Shown: positions 28,396-37,759, counted from the first letter of the stretch. The stretch is 64,000 bases of DNA from Erythrobacter sp. (GCF_035194505.1 NZ_CP136573.1:806001-870000); one strand, 5' to 3'. Numbers and translations: made by a program. The notes: generated by a model not told the origin, from the letters alone.

Positions 28396-29220
28396 TTACT
28401 CGGCCGGTTCTGCCGCCAGATCGGGATTGCTCCGCCGCCTATAGCGCGCCTCGAACGGCCGCCACAATTCACCTGCGACATCGCGGGTGCCTTCGGCAAT
28501 GCCGGTCTCGCAATCGACATAGGGCGCGGGATCGACATAGGTGCCGAACAGCTTGTCCCACAGCGTGATGGTGTTGCCGAAATTGGCGCCCATCAACTGC
28601 TCGTCACGGATGTGATGCAGGCGGTGCGCAGCGGGCGAGATCAGCACCTTGCCGAGCGGGCCAAGGGTCCAGGGAACATCGGCGTGGATCAGATAGCCCC
28701 ACGAGGAGCGGATCATCACGGCACCGACGATAGCCCAGGCCGGCAGGCCCAGAAGAATCACCAGCGCGAGATCGACAAACAGGCTCAGCACCTCGCCGAA
28801 GGGGTGCTTGCGATGGAGCGTCAGCCAGTTCATCGCCTCGTCGGCATGGTGGGTCGCATGGATGCGCCACAGCTCGGGGCTGTGCTCCAGCCGGTGCCGC
28901 CAATAGGCGGTGAAATCGATGATGACGATTGCCGCCACCAGCGTCGCGCCCTTGGGCAGGCTTTCCCAGAACGCGGCCAGCACGGCAAAGTGGTAGATCG
29001 TATCGCGCACCATCGCCACGGGCAGCGCCACAAGCGGGATCGCCACCAGCGTATTGAACAACAGAAGGCCGAGATTGGTGCCGATCTCGCGCCGCGCAGC
29101 CTTCAAGCCGAGCAGTACCTTGTCACGCTTGATGATGATTGCGAGCACGATGAAGAATGCCGCGGTCGGCACCAGCTCGAAGATGGTCGAGCGGACGGTC
29201 TCGAAGAAAGTCTCGAACAT
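28396..29220 (-). CDS. Sterol desaturase / fatty acid hydroxylase family protein
   Basis: A 274-residue integral membrane di-iron protein. The histidine clusters HRLEH, HATHHADE and HRLHHIRDEQ fit the FA_hydroxylase family pattern (HxxxH, HxxHH, HxxHH), with several hydrophobic helices before and between them. Family members hydroxylate or desaturate lipids, including carotenoids, hopanoids and sterols. The substrate is not readable. The start at 29220 has no strong Shine-Dalgarno; an inner methionine is not excluded. Confidence 0.85.
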   Translation of the reverse strand: MFETFFETVRSTIFELVPTAAFFIVLAIIIKRDKVLLGLKAARREIGTNLGLLLFNTLVAIPLVALPVAMVRDTIYHFAVLAAFWESLPKGATLVAAIVIIDFTAYWRHRLEHSPELWRIHATHHADEAMNWLTLHRKHPFGEVLSLFVDLALVILLGLPAWAIVGAVMIRSSWGYLIHADVPWTLGPLGKVLISPAAHRLHHIRDEQLMGANFGNTITLWDKLFGTYVDPAPYVDCETGIAEGTRDVAGELWRPFEARYRRRSNPDLAAEPAE

Positions 29221-29278
29221 GGGCGCGGTGCTAACGCCCCAGTCGCCAAGAAAGCGTTAACCCTTCACCGGAACGGGG

Positions 29279-29824
29279 TCAGAGCCACACCAGAGAAAGC
29301 GGATAGAGGCTGATCAGCCAGCAGATGCAGCCGAGCACGATGCGCCGGTCCTTCGCGAAGATCGCCAACCCGATCGCGGGATAGAGCGACCAGCTAATGA
29401 CGAACTGGCGCAGGCTGAACAGGTTCTCGGCGCCGACTATGCTCACTGTCCAGATAAACAGCGCCGTGTTGCAAACCAGCATGCCGGCCAGCACCAGCCG
29501 GTAATTGGCAGCGAAATGGGCTTCGTGATCCTGATCCGCCGTCTCGGGGAAGATCAGCGAGGCAGAGACATAGTAGACGGCAGTCACCAGAAACCCGGCA
29601 AACATCATAGGCCAGGTCGGCACGATCTCGGTTCGCAGCGCCCAGCCGAACACCCAAAAGGTAACGACATCGCAGGCCACAAGGATTCCGAGCAAGGCGG
29701 TCGACCAGCCGATCCGCACATGCTGGCGCGCCTTCAGCGCCCGGGCAAGGCCGGCGAGCGCCTCGGTCAGGGCCAATCCCAGCAGCAGACCGAATAGCGT
29801 AACCGCGTAATCGAACTCCTGCAT
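29279..29824 (-). CDS. Polytopic membrane protein of unknown function
   Basis: A 181-residue protein with about five hydrophobic helices. The N-terminal YAVTLFGLLLGLALTEALAGLARALKARQHVRIGW pattern is common in uncharacterised sphingomonad membrane proteins, but I cannot name the family. The ATG at 29824 is chosen; the frame continues upstream into the helicase gene, where it is a shadow. It lies 10 bases after the DEAD-box helicase stop on the same strand, so it may be co-transcribed. Confidence 0.65.
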   Translation of the reverse strand: MQEFDYAVTLFGLLLGLALTEALAGLARALKARQHVRIGWSTALLGILVACDVVTFWVFGWALRTEIVPTWPMMFAGFLVTAVYYVSASLIFPETADQDHEAHFAANYRLVLAGMLVCNTALFIWTVSIVGAENLFSLRQFVISWSLYPAIGLAIFAKDRRIVLGCICWLISLYPLSLVWL

Positions 29825-29834
29825 CGCGCCGCGC

Positions 29835-31250
29835 TCAGCCGAAGCCGATATCGAGGAAGGACGGGCGCGGGCCGTTCCATTCGCCTGCCGGAACGGGAGC
29901 GTCGTCCTCGTGATAGCGGCGGGGACGGGCCTTGCGATCATCGCCGCCGGCACGCTCGGGGCGGCGCTCGGCGCGTTCGCGCTGCGGCCTTTCGGCAGGC
30001 TCCTCGCGCGGCTCACGCTCCTCGCGGGCGCGGCGCGGCTTACGCTCGGCGCGCTCCTCGCGCGGTTCCTCGCGCTGCTCAGCTGCCTTGGCCGCTTCGG
30101 CCTTGGCGATCACTTCGGAAAGATCGACGCGCACATCTTCCTTGCCGAACACCTTGATCGGGCTGCCGGTCAGCTTCTCGACATTAGCGATCGCCTCGGC
30201 ATCTTCCTCCGAGACGAACGTGAAGGCACGCCCCTTGGCTCCCGCGCGGCCAGTGCGGCCGATGCGGTGGACGTAATCGTCCGGGTGCCAGGGCGTGTCA
30301 AAATTGAAGACGTGGGAAACGCCCTTGATGTCGAGCCCGCGCGCCGCAACGTCCGAGGCCACGAGGATATTGACCTCGCCCGCCTTGAAGCGTTCGAGCT
30401 CCTTGATGCGGCTTGCCTGATCCATGTCCCCGTGAATCTCGCTCGAGCGGAAACCGTGACGGCCAAGGCTCTGGTTCAGTTCGCGCACCGTCGTCTTGCG
30501 GTTCGCGAAGATGATCGCATTCTCGACCAGATCGTTTTCGAGGAACCAGCGCAGCGTCTCGCGCTTGCTGCGCGACTTCACCGGCACCTTGAAGGCGGTG
30601 ATATCGGCATTGGTCGTCGCCGCGCGCGCGGTTTCGATCCGCTTGGGGTTGTTGAGGAACTTCTTGGCCAGCTTCTCGATCGGCGCAGGCATGGTGGCCG
30701 AGAACAGCATCGTCTGGCGGGTTTCGGGAAGCTTGGAGCAGATGAACTCGATGTCCGGAATGAAGCCCATGTCGAGCATCCGGTCGGCCTCGTCGATCAC
30801 CAGCAGCTCGCAGCCGTTCAACATGATCTTGCCGCGCTCGAACAGGTCCATCAACCGGCCCGGCGTCGCGATCAGCACGTCAACCCCGTCAGACAGGGCC
30901 TTCAGCTGGTCACCCATCTGCACGCCGCCGATCAGCAGCGCCATCTTGAGATCGTGATTCTTGCCGTATTTCTCGAAATTCTCGGCCACCTGTGCGGCGA
31001 GTTCGCGGGTCGGTTCGAGGATCAGCGAGCGCGGCATCAGGGCGCGGCGGCGGCCGGCGGCCATCACATCGATCATCGGCAGGACGAAGCTTGCCGTCTT
31101 CCCCGTACCCGTCTGGGCGATACCGATGAGATCCTTCATCATCAGCACGGTCGGGATTGCCTGCGCCTGGATCGCGGTCGGCGTGGTATAGCCCGCGTCC
31201 TCCACGGCTTTGAGCAATTCGGGCGAAAGGCCGAGATCGGCGAAAGTCAT
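29835..31250 (-). CDS. DEAD-box ATP-dependent RNA helicase (RhlE-like)
   Basis: A 471-residue RNA helicase. The Q-motif region (FADLGLSPELLKAVEDAGYTTPTAIQ), motif I AQTGTGKT, II VIDEADRMLDMGF, III SAT and VI HRIGRTGRAG are all present in the first ~370 residues. The C-terminal ~100 residues are an arginine/glutamate/proline-rich disordered tail, probably for RNA binding. RhlE-type enzymes act in ribosome assembly and mRNA turnover. The ATG at 31250 gives the canonical N-terminus; upstream in-frame sequence is not conserved in type. Confidence 0.92.
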   Translation of the reverse strand: MTFADLGLSPELLKAVEDAGYTTPTAIQAQAIPTVLMMKDLIGIAQTGTGKTASFVLPMIDVMAAGRRRALMPRSLILEPTRELAAQVAENFEKYGKNHDLKMALLIGGVQMGDQLKALSDGVDVLIATPGRLMDLFERGKIMLNGCELLVIDEADRMLDMGFIPDIEFICSKLPETRQTMLFSATMPAPIEKLAKKFLNNPKRIETARAATTNADITAFKVPVKSRSKRETLRWFLENDLVENAIIFANRKTTVRELNQSLGRHGFRSSEIHGDMDQASRIKELERFKAGEVNILVASDVAARGLDIKGVSHVFNFDTPWHPDDYVHRIGRTGRAGAKGRAFTFVSEEDAEAIANVEKLTGSPIKVFGKEDVRVDLSEVIAKAEAAKAAEQREEPREERAERKPRRAREEREPREEPAERPQRERAERRPERAGGDDRKARPRRYHEDDAPVPAGEWNGPRPSFLDIGFG

Positions 31251-31398
31251 GCGGTGTGTGGTGTCCGAAAATGGCGGGCAGACGGGCTGCCGGGATTGCT
31301 GGCTCTCGCTGCAATCATACGCGGCAGCGGGCCGCCGCGCCTTTCCCGCAAACGGGCGCAAAAGTCAAGGAAACGCGCGTATCCGGCGCGGGCAGCCG

Positions 31399-31950
31399 CT
31401 AGTCCCGAACCTCGACCAGACGGCGCATCGATTCCACCTCGCACTTGGCGCCGGTGCGCGACTGCAGCTTGTCGCGATCAACGCAGAGCCGCCCGTCCTT
31501 GCTGCGCTCGACATAGAAGCCCGAATAGAAATCGCGGGCCCGGCAGGACTTGTCGAGGTTGACCGAGATCATCCGGCGATCACGCAGGAACAGCACCAGC
31601 CGGTTGCCGCTCCCCGTCTGAACGCCGGCAATCCCTTCTAGCGGAACACATTTTTCCTTGCCCGCCTCCTCGAAGCGCGAGGTCGCGCGCTGGGGGAGAT
31701 CGGCAAGCATGTTCTGCCGCACGGCAGGCACGGCAGGCGAGATCCGCACCACCACGCGCTGTTCGATCCGCACCTGCCGCGCGCTTTGCTGGGCATGGAA
31801 CGCCACTAGCGGATTGGTTTGCGGCGCGTGCGATTGCTGGGCCGCATCGCCTTGCGGCGCGGACGGTTCCTGCCTGCCTGACAGGCCCGTGCCCGCTGCC
31901 AAGGGCAGCATCAGCGCAAGCGGCGCTGCAAGGGCAAACAGGCTGTTCAT
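31399..31950 (-). CDS. Exported protein of unknown function
   Basis: I do not recognise this 183-residue protein. A signal peptide (MNSLFALAAPLALMLPLAAG) is followed by a glutamine/alanine/proline-rich linker. A C-terminal domain then contains four cysteines (EKCVPLEG, KSCRARDFYSGFY, RLCVDRD, AKCEVES), probably two disulfides. Residues such as DFYSGFYVE and LCVDRDKLQSRTG suggest a compact periplasmic domain repeated in sphingomonads. The ATG at 31950 is used because the signal peptide begins there. Confidence 0.65.
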   Translation of the reverse strand: MNSLFALAAPLALMLPLAAGTGLSGRQEPSAPQGDAAQQSHAPQTNPLVAFHAQQSARQVRIEQRVVVRISPAVPAVRQNMLADLPQRATSRFEEAGKEKCVPLEGIAGVQTGSGNRLVLFLRDRRMISVNLDKSCRARDFYSGFYVERSKDGRLCVDRDKLQSRTGAKCEVESMRRLVEVRD

Positions 31951-32100
31951 GGCTGGAAAGGACTTCTCCGTTAAATGGTTGTGTGCTGCGGCGGACACGA
32001 GGTTCAGGCAGCATCCCGCCTAACGTTCGCAATTGAACCCCGGCTTAACTGGCGTGCAGGCCAGCGCAAAACCACTGGCACATTTGCCGCAGACTGTGGC

Positions 32101-33579
32101 ATGGCCGCAACAATGACTGCGACTGCCCCCGCCCCCGTCTCCTCTGCAGCTTTTCTGGACGAAGCCGAGCGCCTGCTGGGCCAGCGCGGGCTGACCCGCG
32201 ACCCCGATCGGATGGACGCCTGGCTTACCGACTGGCGCGGCCGCTACACCGGACGCGCGCTCGCACTCGCCTCGCCGGCTTCGACCGCCGAGGTCTCCGC
32301 GCTGGTGAAGCTTTGCGCAAGGCACCGCGTGCCAATCGTTCCACAGGGCGGCAATAGCGGCATGGCAGGCGGAGCGACCCCGGATGCAAGCGGCAACGCG
32401 ATCATCCTCAGCCTGCGCCGGATGGACGCGGTGCGGCAGATGGATGCCGCTGCCGGACAGATCACATGCGAGGCGGGCGTCATCCTCCAGCACCTCCACG
32501 ATCTTGCCGGAGATGCGGGCCTTCGCTTCCCGCTGACGCTCGGCGGCAAGGGATCAGCGACCATCGGCGGGCTGGTATCGACCAATGCCGGCGGCACCCA
32601 GGTGCTGCGCCACGGCACGATGCGCGCGCAGGTGCTGGGGCTGGAGGCAGTGTTGGCCGACGGATCGGTGTTCGATGCGCTCACCCCGCTCAAGAAGGAC
32701 AATCGCGGGTTTGACTTGAAGCAGCTGCTGATCGGCTCGGAAGGGACGCTGGGCATCGTCACGGCGGCTTGCCTGAAGCTGCTTCCCGCGCCCACCGGCA
32801 GGGTGACCGCGTGGACCGGGCTCGCTTCGATCACCGACGCGCGCACCTTGCTGCGACGGGTGGAACGCGACCTAGGCGAGGCGCTCGAAGGTTTCGAGGT
32901 GGTGCCCGCGCATTGCCTCAATTCCGTGCTCGGCCACCTGCCTGCCGCCCGCGCACCACTGAGCGAACGCCATGCATGGAACGCCCTGATCGAATGTGTC
33001 TCGGCGAGCGATGATAGCGAGACCTTGCGCGAAAAGCTTGAGGCAAGCCTTGCTGCGGCGATGGAAGACGGTCTGCTGGCCGATGCGGTGATCGCCGCCA
33101 ATGATCGCCAGGCCGAGGATTTCTGGCAGCTTCGCGATTCCATCTCGGCCGCCGAGCGCGCGCTGGGGCCGGCGATGCAGCACGATATCTCGGTACCGGT
33201 CGAGAAGATGCCGGAATTCATCCTCGCTGCGAGCCCGGCTGTGGAGCAGGCCTTCCCCGGGACGCGGGCGGTTGCCTTCGGGCATCTGGGCGACGGCAAT
33301 GTCCATTTCCACGTTCTCGCGCCCACCGGTGCCATACGCGGGGAATGGGAAGAGGCCGAGGGCAAGGCCGTGAGCGCGCGCGTCTATGATCTGGTCACGC
33401 AATGGGGCGGATCGATCAGTGCCGAACACGGGATCGGGCAGTTGAAAGTCGCCGAACTTGCCCGCCTGCACGACCCGGTTGCGCTCGCCATGATGCGAAA
33501 CGTCAAGCAGGCGCTCGACCCGCTCGGCCTGCTTAACCCCGGCAAGCTGGTGATCACGCCCCCTGCGGCTTGCACCTAG
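32101..33579 (+). CDS. FAD-linked oxidase, GlcD / D-2-hydroxyacid dehydrogenase type
   Basis: A 492-residue flavoprotein. The FAD-binding PCMH domain has VPQGGNSGMAGGATPD and STNAGGTQVLRHGTMRAQVLGLEAVLADG, plus GSEGTLGIVTAACLKLLP. The C-terminal FAD-oxidase domain ends in FGHLGDGNVHFHV and SAEHGIGQLK, typical of D-lactate, D-2-hydroxyglutarate and glycolate dehydrogenases. The substrate cannot be fixed. The ATG at 32101 is chosen, with a second ATG 12 bases on; longer upstream reading frame is shadow. It is divergent from the exported protein gene. Confidence 0.87.
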   Translation: MAATMTATAPAPVSSAAFLDEAERLLGQRGLTRDPDRMDAWLTDWRGRYTGRALALASPASTAEVSALVKLCARHRVPIVPQGGNSGMAGGATPDASGNAIILSLRRMDAVRQMDAAAGQITCEAGVILQHLHDLAGDAGLRFPLTLGGKGSATIGGLVSTNAGGTQVLRHGTMRAQVLGLEAVLADGSVFDALTPLKKDNRGFDLKQLLIGSEGTLGIVTAACLKLLPAPTGRVTAWTGLASITDARTLLRRVERDLGEALEGFEVVPAHCLNSVLGHLPAARAPLSERHAWNALIECVSASDDSETLREKLEASLAAAMEDGLLADAVIAANDRQAEDFWQLRDSISAAERALGPAMQHDISVPVEKMPEFILAASPAVEQAFPGTRAVAFGHLGDGNVHFHVLAPTGAIRGEWEEAEGKAVSARVYDLVTQWGGSISAEHGIGQLKVAELARLHDPVALAMMRNVKQALDPLGLLNPGKLVITPPAACT

Positions 33580-33666
33580 GCGCGCAAACGCCTATTGGCG
33601 CCGCGTCCGGCGGGCGTGACCTGCCACAGGGATCGCCCACCACTGACTTTTCTCGGAGACGAATTC

Positions 33667-34446
33667 ATGGCCAGCGCGCCGCAACCGAACCTTCCGCTGT
33701 TCTACAAGGACCTCATGCCGCTCAACAGCCGCGACCATGCCGACTGGAAGGTCGGCACGCTTGAAGACGCGGCATTCATGGCCGATACGCATGCGGTGCC
33801 GCTGACCACCGACGAATTTATCGATGCCCAGCGCGATTTCCCGATCGTGTTCACGATCGGCGAGAGCCCGCTGCCGATCGCGCTGTTCGGCCTCAACGAA
33901 GGCGTCAACACCTTCATGGGCGAAGACAACAAGCTCAACGAAGTCGTTTACGTGCCGGCCTATGTGCGCCGCTACCCCTACATGCTGGCGCGCCTGCACC
34001 CGGAAGCCGAAGAGCTCTCGCTGTGCTTCGATCCGAGCGCCGGTGTGGTCGGCAAGAAGGATGAGGGCCTCGCCCTGTTCCAGGACGGCAACCAGCCGAC
34101 CGAATACACCCAGGGCGTGCTGGAGTTCTGCCGCCGCTTCGAGGAAGCCGGCCAGCGCACCAAGTCGTTCATGGACGAGCTCAAGAAGCTCGACATCCTG
34201 ATGGACGGCGAAATCGCCATCACCCGTGCCGACCAGCCGGACAAGCCTTTCGTCTATCGCGGCTTCCAGATGGTCAACGAGGACAAGCTGCGCGAACTGC
34301 CGGCAGCAACCCTCGAAGAGCTCAACAAGAACGGCATGCTGATCGTCATCCACGCTCACCTGTTCTCGCTGAACCTGATGCGCACGATCTTCGAACGCCA
34401 GATGGCGCAGGGCAAGATGCCGGCGCTCGAAGGCGCCGCGAACTAA
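33667..34446 (+). CDS. SapC-family protein
   Basis: A 259-residue protein of the SapC family, often misnamed a peptide ABC transporter permease. It has no membrane helices. Features are the opening LPLFYKDLMPLNSRDHADWKV, the VPAYVRRYPYML segment around residue 96-107, and LSLCFDPSAGVV. In Caulobacter-type genomes the family is linked to S-layer secretion, but its biochemical role is unknown. GGAG precedes the ATG at 33667. It stands alone, with a hairpin terminator after it. Confidence 0.85.
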   Translation: MASAPQPNLPLFYKDLMPLNSRDHADWKVGTLEDAAFMADTHAVPLTTDEFIDAQRDFPIVFTIGESPLPIALFGLNEGVNTFMGEDNKLNEVVYVPAYVRRYPYMLARLHPEAEELSLCFDPSAGVVGKKDEGLALFQDGNQPTEYTQGVLEFCRRFEEAGQRTKSFMDELKKLDILMDGEIAITRADQPDKPFVYRGFQMVNEDKLRELPAATLEELNKNGMLIVIHAHLFSLNLMRTIFERQMAQGKMPALEGAAN

Positions 34447-34494
34447 GACCTCGCCGCCCCGCACCATCGGGCCGGGCAGCGAAACGAAAAGATG

Positions 34495-34530
34495 ACGGGC
34501 GGCTCCGCAAGGCGGGGCCGCCCGTTTCGC
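34495..34530 (+). terminator. Probable terminator after sapC-family gene
   Basis: ACGGGCGGC pairs with GCCGCCCGT around a 13-base loop, followed by TTCG. The U-tract is weak, so termination may be partial. It lies between two convergent genes. Confidence 0.6.
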
Positions 34531-34551
34531 GTCTGGATCCGGGTAAATGCC

Positions 34552-35547
34552 TTACTCGGCAGCCTGCAGCAGGCTGTCCCCCCCGCCGAGCCGCGCGGTC
34601 TCTGCCCCAAGCGTGCGGACCAGCGACGCTAGTGCCGTGGCCATCGCCCCCATCCCCTCGCCCGGCTCGGCCAGCCGGTGATCGAGATAGGTGCTGCGGC
34701 ACACCTCGATCTGCACCGCATGAATGCCGCGCTGGGGCTGTCCGTGGCGATCGAGCACATAGCCGCCCGAATAGGGCCGGTTCTGAGCGGCGGACACACC
34801 GCAGCACGCCAGATGGTGCAGCGCCCTGCCCATCAATGCGTGATCGCAGCTCACCCCGAACCGGTCACCCAGCACGATCTGCGGGGCCAGCGCCTCGCCT
34901 TCAGCAGCACGTAGCGGCGGCATGGAGTGGAGATCGATCAGCAAGGCCGCACCCCAGACCTTGCGGATGCGGGCCAGCTCCTCGCCGAGAAAGCCGTGAT
35001 AGGCGCGGTGAACCCCGGCGATGCGCGCGGCAAGCTCGGCGCGGGGCAGGCGTCCGCGCCAGATCTCGCCCGTGCCCGGCAGGCGACGCGGCACCAGCCC
35101 CAATCCGCTGCGAGCACGGCGATTGCCGCTGTGTTCGGCCTTGGGGGCATGGGGCGCGACATGATCGGGCCGTCCGCCTTCGATCATGTCCCAGTCGATA
35201 TCGTCTTCGGCGCGGTTCAAATCGAGCAGCGCGCGCGGCGCATGGGCGACCAGCAGGCCCGCTCCGGTCTCCTGCGCCACCATCCGCCCCAGCCGGTCGA
35301 CCATACGATCCTCGAGCCGGAGCTGCGATGCCAGCGGATCGCGCATCCGCGCCGTCACGCTGGCCGGATAGGCCCGGCCCGCATGGGGCACGGCCACCAG
35401 CACCGGCAGGCCCGCATGATGCGGCGCGGCAAAGGTGAAGGCGGCCCTGCCCTCTAGCCCCGGCACCCGCCCGCCGCTGACGCGCAGCAGATCGCCGTCT
35501 GGTGTTGCGGCGTGAGGTTCGGAATGGCCGGAAGAGGTGCGCGACAT
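34552..35547 (-). CDS. N-formylglutamate amidohydrolase
   Basis: A 331-residue member of the N-formylglutamate amidohydrolase family (PF05013), in histidine breakdown or formyl-amino-acid turnover. Conserved blocks are VAVPHAGRAYP, the aspartate/arginine segment LLDLNRAEDDIDWDM, and the catalytic-site LLIDLHSMPP followed by IQIEVCRSTYLD (the VQIEVCRS motif). The enzyme is longer than the ~270-residue typical form because of an N-terminal extension of about 30 residues. The ATG at 35547 is a choice; 128 bases separate it from the divergent cpdR. No hut genes are nearby. Confidence 0.85.
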   Translation of the reverse strand: MSRTSSGHSEPHAATPDGDLLRVSGGRVPGLEGRAAFTFAAPHHAGLPVLVAVPHAGRAYPASVTARMRDPLASQLRLEDRMVDRLGRMVAQETGAGLLVAHAPRALLDLNRAEDDIDWDMIEGGRPDHVAPHAPKAEHSGNRRARSGLGLVPRRLPGTGEIWRGRLPRAELAARIAGVHRAYHGFLGEELARIRKVWGAALLIDLHSMPPLRAAEGEALAPQIVLGDRFGVSCDHALMGRALHHLACCGVSAAQNRPYSGGYVLDRHGQPQRGIHAVQIEVCRSTYLDHRLAEPGEGMGAMATALASLVRTLGAETARLGGGDSLLQAAE

Positions 35548-35675
35548 CACACCTGCCTTGCTGCCGCCTTTGGGCAAGGCTGTCAAAGCCTGATCGTTAG
35601 TCGCTGCCGGCTGACAACGGCAATTTCGCAGCCTCGGGGAAAGATTTCTTAAGTCCGTCGTGCTACGCCCCACGC

Positions 35676-36065
35676 ATGACATCGACCACTGCCCCCCGCA
35701 TCCTGCTCGCCGAAGACGAAGAGGCGATGCGCACCTATCTGGAGCGCGCGCTGACCAATGCCGGTTACCGGGTGGACGCGGTCGATCGCGGGACGGAGGC
35801 GATCCCGCTGCTCGAATCCGGCGACTTCGACCTGCTGCTCTCGGACATTGTCATGCCCGAGATGGACGGGATCGAGCTGGCCCAACGCTGCGCGGAAATC
35901 TCGCCGCACACCAAGGTGATGTTCATCACCGGCTTTGCCGCCGTCAGCTTGCGCGCCAGCCGTGAACAGCCGGCGGCCAAGGTGTTGTCCAAGCCCTTCC
36001 ACCTGCGCGATCTGGTGCTTGAGGTCGAACGCATGTTCGAGGACGCAGGCGAAGCGCGGGTCTAG
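35676..36065 (+). CDS. cpdR: CpdR-type single-domain response regulator
   Basis: A 129-residue receiver domain with no output domain. RILLAEDEEAMRTYLERALTNAGY supplies the acidic pocket, LLLSDIVMPEMDG the phosphoacceptor aspartate, and LSKPFHLRDLVLEVE the conserved lysine and CpdR-like end. In Caulobacter, unphosphorylated CpdR directs ClpXP to degrade CtrA and other factors, and is phosphorylated through CckA-ChpT. A CckA gene lies about 8 kb downstream in this window. The identification rests on the strong overall similarity to CpdR; other stand-alone receivers are less likely. Confidence 0.85.
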   Translation: MTSTTAPRILLAEDEEAMRTYLERALTNAGYRVDAVDRGTEAIPLLESGDFDLLLSDIVMPEMDGIELAQRCAEISPHTKVMFITGFAAVSLRASREQPAAKVLSKPFHLRDLVLEVERMFEDAGEARV

Positions 36066-36088
36066 TTTTCCGGGCTGTCCCGAATCGC

Positions 36089-36116
36089 TTGCACCTTCGA
36101 AAGGGCTGCGATAAAG
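36089..36116 (+). promoter_or_regulatory. Possible promoter of tRNA-Val
   Basis: CTTGCAC (-35 region, near 36088-36094) and GATAAAG (-10 region, 36110-36116) are separated by about 15-16 bases and lie some 40 bases upstream of the tRNA. The match is moderate. Confidence 0.4.
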
Positions 36117-36155
36117 GGCCGCTCCGCGCTCGAAAGGGCGCTGATCCGATGGTGC

Positions 36156-36230
36156 GGGCGTATAGCTCAGTGGTAGAGCACTATGTTGACATCGTAGGGG
36201 TCGCAAGTTCAATCCTTGCTACGCCCACCA
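36156..36230 (+). tRNA. tRNA-Val (anticodon GAC)
   Basis: A 75-base cloverleaf. The acceptor stem is GGGCGTA/TACGCCC, the D arm GCTC-AGTGGTA-GAGC, the anticodon arm CTATG-TTGACAT-CGTAG with anticodon GAC, variable loop GGGTC, and the T arm GCAAG-TTCAATC-CTTGC. The 3' CCA is encoded (36228-36230). It reads GUC/GUU valine codons. A terminator follows 18 bases later. Confidence 0.95.
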
Positions 36231-36248
36231 TCGGCTTCCAAAGCAAAT

Positions 36249-36274
36249 AGCCCGCCACTCCGGCGGGCTTTTTT
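36249..36274 (+). terminator. Rho-independent terminator after tRNA-Val
   Basis: AGCCCGCC pairs with GGCGGGCT around ACTCC and is followed by TTTTT. A classic short strong terminator. Confidence 0.9.
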
Positions 36275-36477
36275 GTGCCCGCGATCGGCGCGTCCGCAAA
36301 GTGCAACGGCTGTTGCGTTTCATTTGCAACTCGCGCGCTTGCAAGCCCGCCCTCCTCTGCTAAAGCCCGCGCGGGATCTTTGGGCCTTTGGACGGGCTCA
36401 GAACAGCTTCCTGTCGGACAATCATAGCCCTTCGCAGGCAACTGCGACGAGGGGGCAAGAAGGATAGGGCAACACGA

Positions 36478-37701
36478 ATGCAGAAAATCAAAGTCGCCAA
36501 CCCGGTGGTCGAGCTCGATGGGGACGAGATGACCCGGATCATCTGGCAGTGGATCCGCGAAAGGCTGATCCTGCCCTACCTCGACATTGATCTGCGCTAT
36601 TATGATCTGTCGATCGAGAACCGCGATGCAACCGACGATCAGGTGACGATCGATTCCGCCAACGCCATCAAGGAACACGGCGTCGGCGTGAAGTGCGCAA
36701 CGATCACCCCCGATGAACAGCGCGTCGAGGAATTCAGCCTCAAGAAGATGTGGAAGTCGCCCAACGGCACCATCCGCAACATCCTCGGCGGCGTGGTGTT
36801 CCGCGAGCCGATCGTGATCGAAAACGTCCCCCGCCTCGTGCCGGGCTGGACCGACCCCATCGTCGTCGGCCGTCACGCGTTTGGTGACCAGTACAAGGCG
36901 ACCGACACCTTGATCCCCGGCCCCGGCAAGCTGCGGCTGGTATGGGACGGCGCCAACGGCGAGAAGATCGACCTCGACGTGTTCGACTTCCCGAGCGCCG
37001 GCGTCGCGATGGCGATGTACAACCTCGACGATTCGATCCGCGATTTCGCCCGCGCCAGCTTCAACTACGGCCTCAACCTTGGCTGGCCGGTCTATCTCAG
37101 CACCAAGAACACGATCATGAAGGCCTATGACGGGCGCTTCAAGGACCTGTTCCAGGAAGTCTTCGACAACGAAGGCTTTGCCGAGCAGTTCAAGGCCAAG
37201 GGCATGGTCTACGAGCACCGCCTGATCGACGACATGGTCGCCTCGGCGCTCAAGTGGTCGGGCAAGTTCGTCTGGGCGTGCAAGAACTATGACGGCGACG
37301 TGCAGTCGGACACCGTGGCGCAGGGCTTCGGCTCGCTCGGCCTGATGACCTCGGTGCTGCTCAGCCCCGACGGCAAGACCGTGGAGGCCGAAGCCGCCCA
37401 CGGCACCGTCACCCGCCACTACCGCCAGCACCAGCAGGGCAAGGCGACCTCGACCAACCCGATCGCCTCGATCTTCGCCTGGACCCGCGGCCTGATGTAT
37501 CGCGGCAAGTTCGATAACACCCCTGAAGTGGTGAAGTTTGCCGAAACGCTCGAGCGCGTCTGCATCCAGACCGTCGAGAAGGGTTACATGACCAAGGACC
37601 TCGCGCTCCTGATCGGCCCGGGGCAGGCGTGGCAGACCACCGAGCAGTTCTTCGAGACCATCGTCGAAAACCTCGAGAAGGAAATGTCGGCCGCGGCCTG
37701 A
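36478..37701 (+). CDS. icd: NADP-dependent isocitrate dehydrogenase
   Basis: A 407-residue enzyme of the eukaryote-like (type II) NADP-IDH subfamily that converts isocitrate to 2-oxoglutarate in the TCA cycle. The N-terminus KVANPVVELDGDEMTRIIW, the substrate-binding SPNGTIRNILGG and IVVGRHAFGDQYKATD, and the cofactor segment EAAHGTVTRHYRQHQQGKATSTNPIASIFAW are all present. The ATG at 36478 gives the normal length. The 248-base upstream region after the tRNA terminator holds no gene and probably contains its promoter. A strong terminator follows. Confidence 0.96.
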   Translation: MQKIKVANPVVELDGDEMTRIIWQWIRERLILPYLDIDLRYYDLSIENRDATDDQVTIDSANAIKEHGVGVKCATITPDEQRVEEFSLKKMWKSPNGTIRNILGGVVFREPIVIENVPRLVPGWTDPIVVGRHAFGDQYKATDTLIPGPGKLRLVWDGANGEKIDLDVFDFPSAGVAMAMYNLDDSIRDFARASFNYGLNLGWPVYLSTKNTIMKAYDGRFKDLFQEVFDNEGFAEQFKAKGMVYEHRLIDDMVASALKWSGKFVWACKNYDGDVQSDTVAQGFGSLGLMTSVLLSPDGKTVEAEAAHGTVTRHYRQHQQGKATSTNPIASIFAWTRGLMYRGKFDNTPEVVKFAETLERVCIQTVEKGYMTKDLALLIGPGQAWQTTEQFFETIVENLEKEMSAAA

Positions 37702-37725
37702 TCGGCCCTTCCGCACAACACTACG

Positions 37726-37759
37726 GAGCCGGGCGGTCAGCGGATCGCCCGGCTTTTTT
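37726..37759 (+). terminator. Rho-independent terminator after icd
   Basis: AGCCGGGCG pairs with CGCCCGGCT around GTCAGCGGAT, followed by TTTTTT. Confidence 0.9.

Noticed and set aside
29229..29270. TAACGC ... GCGTTA inverted repeat upstream of the sterol-desaturase-family gene
   Set aside because: Only six-base arms over a 20-base spacer, with no T-tract; it is probably chance.
32024..32037. GTTC-GCAATT-GAAC inverted repeat upstream of the FAD-linked oxidase
   Set aside because: Resembles a LexA site, but the orientation is inverted and the spacing is six, unlike the direct GTTC-N7-GTTC boxes of this organism.
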